Positions 1-5,722 of a stretch of 5,722 nt of DNA are shown here, piece by piece (positions within the stretch are counted from its first letter, which is position 1; every line of letters starts with the position of its first letter). The notes under the pieces were generated by a model. It saw only the letters and a list, made by a program, of their open reading frames with translations, was not told the origin of the DNA and made no database searches. The position numbers and the translations under genes are program-made. The DNA is from Bacteroidaceae bacterium (lineage in GTDB: Bacteria; Bacteroidota; Bacteroidia; Bacteroidales; Bacteroidaceae). The stretch is from assembly GCA_028707655.1 (NCBI GenBank), contig JAQWAN010000143.1:1-5722 (forward strand), written 5' to 3'.

Positions 1-1375
1 AACGACGCATATCAGTCCATTGTTCAGGTTGCAAATACATGCAGATGTATTTTTGTAACATGAGGTGATGGATGGTAAAGGCATTACCTTCTGGGAAATA
101 CTTCGTTTTATAGTCTCCATCAGTATACTCCTCTATCCAAGCTGTTTTAGTTACACCTAAACGCTCCATGTTTAAAAGAGTAGCCTCTAGTGTTAAAGCA
201 CGAGCACCTGTTTTATCACCCTTCCAATAAGTAGCTTCTGCCTTAATGAGCAACAGCTCCTCTTTAGTGAAAAGAGAGATATACGAATTATCTCTTGTCA
301 ATACGGATTCATATAAATCAGGATAATTTTTCTCTTGATAAGAAACACCCATTCCAATATTATTCTCTAAATAACGGAATTTCTTTGCTGGGTCAGTAGC
401 TGGACCGGAACGAGCTTTCATTAATTTCTCTAAACGAGGATCTTCTGCATATCCTTTAAAGAAGCTATATTTTGAGAAAACGCCCATTACATCTACACAA
501 AAATACTTAGAAACGATAGCCTTATCTAATAAGTTAGATCGACTCTCCCAACTATTGATAGTTGGTTTAGATGGACCCCAAGGACAATTAGCAACACCTG
601 TTGCATTTTCATTATTATATTCATAGCGAGGGTCCTCCCAATCAACTAATGCAGCATCTACTGCATCAATAATTTGTGAACAAGTTTCAGGAGTATTATC
701 TAAGTTAGGTAGCTTACGAAGCAATATACGTGCTTTCATAGCACAAGTAAACTGACGCCATTTAGCCAAATCGCCATTAAAAATACGATCCATAGAAGAG
801 GTAATTGGAATATTGTTGATACCATCGGTCCAACTAGCATCGTCATACAATGCAATCAGTTCGTCGGCTTCTTGTAACATCCACTCATAGATGCTCTCTT
901 GTGTATCATATTTAGGAGAGTTAGAGGTGTATGCTTCTGAACGTGGCATATCCCCAAACATATCGGTGGTTAGCTGTGTAGACATCAAACGGATAGAACG
1001 TGCAATCAGTACAAAATTGTATGATTTAGCCTCTGTTGCAATATCAATTAACTCATTGATGTTAGCACCTAAGTCATAAAAATGACGACGCCATTGTGGG
1101 TTTCTATTCATCGTTAAGAATTCCCATCCACCTTTATAGGCGTAAGAGTTACGTTGACTTTTACTAGCTGTAGTTAGCGTGTTGGATAGATAGGTGCCAT
1201 ACTCAGCATGATCATAATTGATTTGAGAGGCATAGAATACCACAACAGGTAACATCGATTGTGGAGTAGCCGTTGATGATTTATCAGGATTAACATTGTT
1301 ATCCAGAGCATCTTCACAACTCGTTGCTGACAACAACATCAATAGGGCTAGTCCTATGTATTTTAAATTTTTCAT
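1..1375 (-). CDS. SusD-like nutrient-binding outer-membrane lipoprotein (SusD-like_2 type), 3' end cut by window
   Basis: This is the first 458 codons of a SusD/RagB-family lipoprotein; the frame stays open to the left edge, so the stop lies outside. Such proteins sit on the outer face of the outer membrane, bind an oligomeric nutrient and act as the lid of the partner SusC channel. The start is the ATG at 1375-1373. It gives a lipoprotein signal, MKNLKYIGLALLMLLSATSC, with Cys20 as the likely lipidated residue. Landmarks follow the family: NVNPD at 27-31; LTTDMFGDMPRSEAY at about 135-149; PKYDTQESIY at about 154-163; WRQFTCAMKARILLR at about 206-220; and QKYICMYLQPEQWTDMRR at 441-458. The last segment resembles the QKYIALF...EAWTDWRR block of the SusD-like_2 (PF12771) group more than classical SusD. 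Members are roughly 500-550 residues long, so about 50-100 residues are probably missing. It starts 18 bases after the SusC stop, as expected for a SusCD pair. The family call is firm; the subtype is from memory of the motifs, and the ligand is unknown. Confidence 0.93.
   Translation of the reverse strand, partial: MKNLKYIGLALLMLLSATSCEDALDNNVNPDKSSTATPQSMLPVVVFYASQINYDHAEYGTYLSNTLTTASKSQRNSYAYKGGWEFLTMNRNPQWRRHFYDLGANINELIDIATEAKSYNFVLIARSIRLMSTQLTTDMFGDMPRSEAYTSNSPKYDTQESIYEWMLQEADELIALYDDASWTDGINNIPITSSMDRIFNGDLAKWRQFTCAMKARILLRKLPNLDNTPETCSQIIDAVDAALVDWEDPRYEYNNENATGVANCPWGPSKPTINSWESRSNLLDKAIVSKYFCVDVMGVFSKYSFFKGYAEDPRLEKLMKARSGPATDPAKKFRYLENNIGMGVSYQEKNYPDLYESVLTRDNSYISLFTKEELLLIKAEATYWKGDKTGARALTLEATLLNMERLGVTKTAWIEEYTDGDYKTKYFPEGNAFTIHHLMLQKYICMYLQPEQWTDMRR
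1316..1375 (-). other. Lipoprotein signal peptide of the SusD-like protein
   Basis: Residues 1-20 hold one basic pair (Lys2, Lys5), a hydrophobic core (about residues 7-15) and Ser-Ala-Thr-Ser-Cys at the end. The lipobox is loose: Ala at -3, Thr at -2 and Ser at -1 before Cys20. The residues just after Cys20 are Glu-Asp. Acidic residues there resemble the lipoprotein export signals described for surface-exposed lipoproteins of Bacteroidota, so surface display is a reasonable inference. Confidence 0.8.
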
Positions 1376-1393
1376 TTTCTCTTGTATCTAGAA
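1376..1393 (-). other. 18-base SusC-SusD intergenic gap with A-rich ribosome-binding region
   Basis: Read on the minus strand, the gap is TTCTAGATACAAGAGAAA, directly followed by the SusD ATG. It has no AGGAGG-like Shine-Dalgarno, only a purine-rich AAGAGAAA next to the start, which is usual in Bacteroidota. It is too short for an independent promoter or a hairpin terminator, which supports SusC and SusD being read from one transcript. Confidence 0.7.
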
Positions 1394-4300
1394 TTAAAAA
1401 GTTGCGTTAATTGTAAAGTTAAAACTACGTGTGCTTGGCACCTGATAGTAATCGATACCAAAACCACCAGCTCCACTTGCTGATCCAGTTCCTACCTGTG
1501 GATCTGAACCTGTATATTTAGTTAAGGTAAATAGGTTTTTTCCTGTTACTGAACATTTCAACCCTTTGATATATGGATTGCTCTTAATCAATTTATCGAA
1601 GTTATAACCGATGGTAACATAACTCAAACGAAGATAAGAACCATCTTCAATAAAGTTAGAACTAACACCTGTAAAATAGGTACTCAAGTTAGTAGCGTTA
1701 AGAACCATTGGGGTGGTATTTGGCAAATAAGAACCATCTGCTTGCTCTACTACACCATCCACAATAACTTCTCTATTTCTATATTTCTCTAACGATTTAT
1801 CTTGTCCCATGGAGATTAAGCTACGTTTGGTTAAGTTAATAACATCTCCACCAACACGACCGTCAAAAAGGAAAGAAAGAGAAAGATTTTTCCAAGATAG
1901 TTTTTGGCTCATACCGATTAAGAAATCAGGTTCACGATTACCAATCAATACACTCTTTGCAGGGTTAATCATAGGTGTTCCGTCTTCTTTACAAAGAATA
2001 TCACCATCAGGAGAACGCATATAATCTTTTCCTGACAAAGCAGTGGTAGATCCATTCAAGTAAGAGGTTGGGAAAACATCACCATATTGTGTACCCTGTA
2101 TCTCAACAATATCATCGGGTAGATCTACTACCTTACCTCTATTAAGAGAAAAGTTAATACCCATTGTCCAATTAAATGGTTTGCCTCTGAATATATCTTG
2201 TTGCAATTGAGCTTCAATACCGTAATTTTTAATGGATCCCTCATTACGTGTTTGAAGAATCATTCCTGAAGCAGGAGAAACACGAACAGTAACAATTTGA
2301 TTGTCTACTGTTGTAGAGTAATACGCTAAATCTAAACGTGTACGACTATCAAAGAAACGCAAATCTGCACCAATCTCCCATGAGCTAGTCATCTCAGGTT
2401 CCAATTCATTACTAGCACCAACAGTAGGATCTAATCCAAAACCACCATCAGGGAAAGCAGACATGTTTTTAAAAGTTCTATCAAATTTGTAACGAGGTCC
2501 ACTCTTACCTACTTGTGCAAAGTTACCACGTAACTTACCATAAGAGAATACAGGAGAAGATAGGTGGAACAATTCAGAGAAGATTACACCTGCAGTAACT
2601 GAAGGGTAAGAGTAACTCGTATTAGAGAAAGTAGATGCCATATCTGTACGATAAGTACCACTAACATGTACAATACCTCTATAATCTAAACGAATCTCAC
2701 CAAAATAACCAAATTTATTCTCCTCGTAATGATTCAAATACATGGAATAACCTAGAGAAGCATCAGTAGAGATAGCATTTACATTGTTTAAGCTATAGAA
2801 CTCACCGGGTAAGATAAAATCGGCACCACCCATTCTACCAGACACACCATTATACTCTTTTGAATCCAAACCAACTAAAGCGTTAATCTTAAAGTCTCTG
2901 TTAATCTTATACTCATAAGAAGCCGTCAACTGAGAACGAATTAACTCACTAGTAGATGGAGAATAGGTATATTGACCGAAACGAGTAAGGTCTACTTTAG
3001 ATGGATCAACAAAATCTGTTTCTGTAAAACGTGGTGTGATTGCTGAATCGTAGGAAGAATGATTTTTCTCGTAACTGATTTTTCCTGTCAACACCAAATT
3101 CTTAATCGGTTTCCACTCAATAGAACCAGCAACGATGGTACGTGTTGTTTTTGTCTCACTCCAATCCTCATAACGGCCCCAGTTTGGATTAACCGGTGTA
3201 TTTAATTTCTGACTATCATCTAGCAAGCTCATATCATACAACCAACGCATAGAACCGTCATTGTTTTTATAGTTACTCATATCGTCGTTCACTGGCCAAT
3301 TATAAATAGAACCCATAGAACTACCAAAACCACGTGCTTCTGTCTCTACACTATTAAGAGAGATGTTAATCTTTAACCATTTAGATGGTGTGTAAGATGA
3401 TTTTAACAAGAATCCCATACGGTTTTTATAATCGTTGGGCACAATTCCATCATATTTAGAATACATGGCAGAAGCGTAAGAAGTAAATTTCTCCGTTCCA
3501 CCGGCCATGTTGATGTCATATTTTGTAAACAGACCTGTTCCTAAGAAGTTATCTACGTTGTCATAGGTCTGTTCATCTGGTTGCAACAATGGTCCCCATC
3601 CTCCAGATACATTAGGAGCACTAAAGCCATAGATACCAGGAGCATACATATTTTGAATCTCTGGTGTACGTACTGCATTTTCAAACTGCACGTTAGCACT
3701 AGCGTTTACCACCATCTTACCCGATTTACCCGATTTGGTAGTAATCATAATTACACCATTCGCAGCCTCTTGTCCGTAAAGAGCAGAAGCAGCAGCACCT
3801 TTTAAAACGGTTAGATTTTCAATATCATTAGGGTTGATATCACCTGCAGCTGTACCACCACCAGAGATAGCCATACCATCTACAATAAAGAGTGGTTCAT
3901 TACTTTGACCAGGGTTAATAGAGGAGATTGCACGGATAACCATAGGCGAACTAGAGTTAGGCGAACCACCGGATGTACTCACTTGCAAACCAGCAACTTT
4001 TCCTTGAAGTGAATTTACAAAGTTAGAAGATTCACCTGCAGTAATCTCATCTGCATCCAAACTCTGAACAGCAAAGTTTAATTTTTTCTTCTCCGCTTTC
4101 ATACCCATAGCTGTTATCACAACCTCATCTACCATAACAGAAGATGATTTTAAAACAACATTTAAAGTAACTCGGTTACCAACTTTTATGGACTGTGTTT
4201 CTAAGCCCATATAACTGAACACTAAAATATCCTTAGGTGAAACCTGGACAGAATATTTTCCGTCAAAATCTGTGATCGTACCTTGACCTGTACCTTTAAC

Positions 4301-4426
4301 CTGAACGGAAGCTCCAATAACAGGAAGCCCATCCTCTGTTGAGGTTACCACTCCAGTCACTTTTTGCTGAGCAAATGTCATTGCAACAGAAAAGCAAAAT
4401 AACAGTAGTAATAGCTGTTTTCTCAT
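1394..4426 (-). CDS. SusC/RagA-family TonB-linked outer-membrane transporter
   Basis: A complete 1010-residue TonB-dependent transporter, normal length for a SusC. It would import an oligomer captured by the SusD-like lid, powered by TonB-ExbBD. In order: a signal peptide (1-19, cleavage after Ala19 in TFA-QQ); a carboxypeptidase-D regulatory-like domain (about 22-95, KVTGVV to the GKYSV and FSYMGLE strands); a TonB-box-like segment VDEVVITAMG (about 99-108); and a plug (about 113-235) with LQGKVAGLQV, NEPLFIVDGM, LKGAAASALYG and AANGVIMITTKSG. The rest is a barrel carrying the family blocks LEPEMTSSWEIGADLRFF (about 675), NEGSIKNYGIEAQL (about 727), EDGSYLRLSYVTIGYNF (about 925) and GKNLFTLTKYTGSDP (about 961). 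It ends in Phe, as outer-membrane barrels usually do. The ATG at 4426-4424 is preferred over a TTG at 4468-4466 because it starts exactly at the basic n-region MRKQ of the signal peptide. There is no N-terminal STN domain. Compared with the usual plug consensus, IRA replaces IRG and YGQE replaces YGSR. The substrate cannot be told from sequence alone. Confidence 0.97.
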   Translation of the reverse strand: MRKQLLLLLFCFSVAMTFAQQKVTGVVTSTEDGLPVIGASVQVKGTGQGTITDFDGKYSVQVSPKDILVFSYMGLETQSIKVGNRVTLNVVLKSSSVMVDEVVITAMGMKAEKKKLNFAVQSLDADEITAGESSNFVNSLQGKVAGLQVSTSGGSPNSSSPMVIRAISSINPGQSNEPLFIVDGMAISGGGTAAGDINPNDIENLTVLKGAAASALYGQEAANGVIMITTKSGKSGKMVVNASANVQFENAVRTPEIQNMYAPGIYGFSAPNVSGGWGPLLQPDEQTYDNVDNFLGTGLFTKYDINMAGGTEKFTSYASAMYSKYDGIVPNDYKNRMGFLLKSSYTPSKWLKINISLNSVETEARGFGSSMGSIYNWPVNDDMSNYKNNDGSMRWLYDMSLLDDSQKLNTPVNPNWGRYEDWSETKTTRTIVAGSIEWKPIKNLVLTGKISYEKNHSSYDSAITPRFTETDFVDPSKVDLTRFGQYTYSPSTSELIRSQLTASYEYKINRDFKINALVGLDSKEYNGVSGRMGGADFILPGEFYSLNNVNAISTDASLGYSMYLNHYEENKFGYFGEIRLDYRGIVHVSGTYRTDMASTFSNTSYSYPSVTAGVIFSELFHLSSPVFSYGKLRGNFAQVGKSGPRYKFDRTFKNMSAFPDGGFGLDPTVGASNELEPEMTSSWEIGADLRFFDSRTRLDLAYYSTTVDNQIVTVRVSPASGMILQTRNEGSIKNYGIEAQLQQDIFRGKPFNWTMGINFSLNRGKVVDLPDDIVEIQGTQYGDVFPTSYLNGSTTALSGKDYMRSPDGDILCKEDGTPMINPAKSVLIGNREPDFLIGMSQKLSWKNLSLSFLFDGRVGGDVINLTKRSLISMGQDKSLEKYRNREVIVDGVVEQADGSYLPNTTPMVLNATNLSTYFTGVSSNFIEDGSYLRLSYVTIGYNFDKLIKSNPYIKGLKCSVTGKNLFTLTKYTGSDPQVGTGSASGAGGFGIDYYQVPSTRSFNFTINATF
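4370..4426 (-). other. Signal peptide of the SusC-like transporter
   Basis: MRKQLLLLLFCFSVAMTFA: basic Arg2-Lys3, a hydrophobic core, and an Ala-type signal peptidase I site before Gln-Gln. The mature protein then begins at once with the carboxypeptidase-D-like domain. This segment fixes the translation start, because the longer reading from a TTG would place 14 unrelated residues before it. Confidence 0.88.
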
Positions 4427-4464
4427 AATATAGTATTTAAAATTTGTAGTTATTATATGTAAAC
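4427..4464 (-). other. 38-base AT-rich gap before the SusC gene
   Basis: On the minus strand, 33 of the 38 bases are A or T. There is no Shine-Dalgarno of the AGGAGG type. I found no TAnnTTTG-type Bacteroidota -7 element here or just upstream, and no stem-loop followed by a T run. The gap therefore looks like a leader inside an operon rather than a promoter or terminator. An AT-rich, unstructured leader of this kind favours initiation in this phylum. Confidence 0.55.
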
Positions 4465-5722
4465 TCAATCTTCCTTTGTTTGAAGTAACACGACTTGTCC
4501 TGCACTACCATTAAAGAGGTAGCGGTTTTTATCAATGGGCAAAATGGCATTGATAAGAGAGTTACTGTTTTTGTGCAACCATTCTATTTTTCCATTAAAA
4601 CTATTTAGGGCAAATAGAAGACCGTTTTTTGTACTACCAACCACCGTTCCATCTTGTTCAAAGAGCATGGAGGAGGCATGTTCATAGCCAAACCCTACGG
4701 AGGTGGCCCATACTTCAACCGGCTGATCCGTTAAAGCACTGTAACACACCACACTATCTTGCATCGTTTTAGCAAATACGCGTTTCCCATCTTTGGATAA
4801 ACCTATGGATTCGCGCACTTTAGATTGTTTAGTACGCCACACCGTTGTGCCTTGTTTTGCATCAATGGCTGTCATTGCTCTATAGGGATCTACAATAAAA
4901 ATCTTACCATGCGCTCCTACAGGCCATACGGCAGCAGGCGAATAAAATTTGCCGGAACGTGGAGAACGCCATTTCCAAGCTAACACTCCTGTAGTTTTAT
5001 CTAATGCATATAAGCAACCATCCCAAGCGCCAAACACAACTTTTCCATCATAGATAAGAGGGGTTGCTTGAATATATCCCTCAATCTCTGGATAGTTCCA
5101 ACGAATAGCACCGGTTGCTAAATCAATAGCTTTAAAAGAATGATCACTTCCACCGATGTATACCGTTCCTTGTTCACAAACAGCTCCACCTAGAACAGCT
5201 GCTTCTGTTTTTATTTTCCAATGTAATGCGCCAGTAGTAGCATCTAATGCATAGATGCAAGAATCGGCAGAACCAAAAGCAACATATTTATCCGTAGCAG
5301 TAGCTTGTCCTACAATACGGGCACCGGTATGGAAAGACCATAATTCAGAACCATCGGCCACCTGCATCGCATGCATCGTTCCTTCATCATCGCCAACATA
5401 CACCTTACCATGGTGCACAAACGGAGAGGCATACATGGCATAAGGCAAATTATGTTGCCAAGATACCGCTACTTGGTTGTATTTAGTATTGACACTATAA
5501 TCGGGACGCGCATAGGGTTGACCCGCCGTATCATGTGGCGCAGTCCAATCAATAGCAGCCCATTGCGTTGGCAATCCACCAATTTTTTGTTCATAAACAC
5601 GAAGTGTATCACCTTCTATGGCATAAATGGAATAGCCTCCCGCTTTTTCTTTAGCACGTAGATTAGAAAGATCCAAGAAAGCCGGAATACCTTCGTAAGA
5701 TAGTTCTTTATTGCTATGATAA
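4465..5722 (-). CDS. Calcineurin-like phosphoesterase fused to PQQ/BamB-like beta-propeller, 5' end cut by window
   Basis: The frame is open to the right edge, so the start lies outside; 418 residues are visible, ending at a TGA (4467-4465). The first visible residues, YHSNKELSYEGIP, fit the end of the GHxH metal-binding motif and the following strand of calcineurin-like metallophosphoesterases. They are followed by LRAKEKAGGYSIYAIEGDTL, which reads like that domain's last beta-strands. A linker of roughly 45 residues leads into a propeller of seven repeats of the type ALDxxTGxxxW, typical of PQQ-dependent enzymes and BamB. The gene probably encodes an exported metal-dependent phosphohydrolase with a propeller for substrate or protein binding. 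Nothing visible shows PQQ binding or an alcohol dehydrogenase catalytic site. A TTG at 5676-5674 (residue 16 of the visible stretch) could be mistaken for a start, but homology-like sequence continues upstream of it. It ends 38 bases before the SusC ATG, suggesting one operon. The propeller is firm; the phosphoesterase half rests on about 50 residues, and its other catalytic motifs are not visible. Confidence 0.85.
   Translation of the reverse strand, partial: YHSNKELSYEGIPAFLDLSNLRAKEKAGGYSIYAIEGDTLRVYEQKIGGLPTQWAAIDWTAPHDTAGQPYARPDYSVNTKYNQVAVSWQHNLPYAMYASPFVHHGKVYVGDDEGTMHAMQVADGSELWSFHTGARIVGQATATDKYVAFGSADSCIYALDATTGALHWKIKTEAAVLGGAVCEQGTVYIGGSDHSFKAIDLATGAIRWNYPEIEGYIQATPLIYDGKVVFGAWDGCLYALDKTTGVLAWKWRSPRSGKFYSPAAVWPVGAHGKIFIVDPYRAMTAIDAKQGTTVWRTKQSKVRESIGLSKDGKRVFAKTMQDSVVCYSALTDQPVEVWATSVGFGYEHASSMLFEQDGTVVGSTKNGLLFALNSFNGKIEWLHKNSNSLINAILPIDKNRYLFNGSAGQVVLLQTKED
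4468..5427 (-). repeat. Seven PQQ-type beta-propeller repeats (protein-level)
   Basis: Numbering from the codon at 5676-5674 as residue 1, docking tryptophans occur at about 113, 153, 193, 234, 280, 323 and 366, a spacing of 40-46 residues. Blades 2-4 are textbook: IYALDATTGALHW, FKAIDLATGAIRW and LYALDKTTGVLAW. Blade 5 is a weaker AIDAKQGTTVW. Blade 6 (CYSALTDQPVEVW) lacks the TG turn. Blade 7 is FALNSFNGKIEW. The C-terminal strand YLFNGSAGQVVLLQ may complete a blade or add to the first by velcro closure. The total suits a seven- or eight-bladed propeller. Confidence 0.88.
5572..5722 (-). other. C-terminal remnant of a calcineurin-like phosphoesterase domain
   Basis: About 50 residues upstream of the propeller have the shape of a metallophosphoesterase C-terminus. 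A Tyr-His pair sits right at the window edge, where the family's Gly-His-x-His motif would end. It is followed by SNKELSYEGIPAF, then GGYSIYAIEGDTLRVYEQKI. The Gly-His half of the motif and the earlier metal ligands (DxH, GDxxD, GNHE-type motifs) would lie to the right of the window and are not seen. This identification is motif recognition, not a database match. Confidence 0.65.

Noticed and set aside
891..1079. Small plus-strand open frame of 62 codons
   Set aside because: It lies wholly antisense within the SusD-like gene, which has a clear family match. The frame has no recognisable domain and no ribosome-binding context.
1809..2024. Plus-strand open frame of 71 codons
   Set aside because: Antisense shadow of the SusC barrel region; its lysine/arginine-rich composition simply mirrors the opposite strand.
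3581..3805. Plus-strand open frame of 74 codons
   Set aside because: Antisense to the conserved SusC plug and the start of the barrel; no motif of its own.
4427..4468. Upstream TTG start at 4468 for the SusC gene, adding 14 residues and overlapping the previous stop
   Set aside because: The extra residues would precede a perfectly placed signal peptide starting at the ATG at 4426, and TTG is a less likely initiator.
4427..4500. A separate promoter for the SusC gene in the AT-rich gap
   Set aside because: No TAnnTTTG -7 element with a matching upstream TTTG-like element could be found on the minus strand. AT-richness alone is not evidence.
4980..5260. Similar DNA words (TCTAATGCATA) at about 4999 and 5243, considered as a DNA repeat or regulatory site
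   Set aside because: Both encode the same YALD segment of the propeller repeat, so the similarity is explained by the protein repeat.
5255..5661. Two overlapping plus-strand open frames (5255-5443 and 5371-5661)
   Set aside because: Both are antisense to the propeller gene, whose repeat structure explains the sequence. Neither has protein-like features.
5674..5676. TTG at 5676 as the start of the propeller gene
   Set aside because: The frame continues upstream to the window edge with phosphoesterase-like residues, there is no signal peptide after the TTG, and the sequence there (DLSNLRAKEK) reads as the interior of a domain.
4465..5722. Identity as BamB or as a PQQ-dependent alcohol dehydrogenase
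   Set aside because: BamB is a short lipoprotein without a phosphoesterase-like N-terminal part, and no PQQ dehydrogenase catalytic or calcium-binding motifs are visible. Gene context with SusCD also does not fit.

Overview
The window is one stretch of a minus-strand operon, very probably from a member of the Bacteroidota (order Bacteroidales likely). It contains an adjacent SusC-type TonB-dependent transporter and SusD-type surface lipoprotein, a pair essentially restricted to that phylum. The DNA is AT-rich and there are no strong Shine-Dalgarno sequences before the starts, which also fits. Genus and species cannot be told from the sequence alone.

In transcription order (right to left) there are three genes. 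(1) 5722-4465 is the 3' part of a gene whose 5' end lies beyond the right edge. Its visible N-terminal residues look like the last motif and C-terminal edge of a calcineurin-like metallophosphoesterase. These are fused to a complete-looking PQQ/BamB-type beta-propeller of seven tryptophan-docking repeats. (2) 4426-1394 is a complete 1010-residue SusC/RagA-family outer-membrane transporter with signal peptide, carboxypeptidase-D-like domain, plug and barrel. (3) 1375-1 is the first 458 residues of a SusD-like lipoprotein, apparently of the SusD-like_2 subtype; its 3' end lies beyond the left edge.

The gaps are 38 and 18 bases, all genes point the same way, and I see no terminator or promoter consensus between them, so co-transcription is likely. 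SusC and SusD would form a lidded outer-membrane importer for an oligomeric nutrient. The phosphoesterase-propeller protein may process a phosphorylated substrate before or after uptake; this is inference from gene order. No glycosidase, lyase, protease, sigma/anti-sigma pair or hybrid two-component regulator is visible, so the substrate is unassigned.

There is no gene-free stretch longer than 38 bases. I found no RNA gene, mobile element, CRISPR array or origin. The main item for a second look is the phosphoesterase-propeller fusion placed directly upstream of a SusCD pair.
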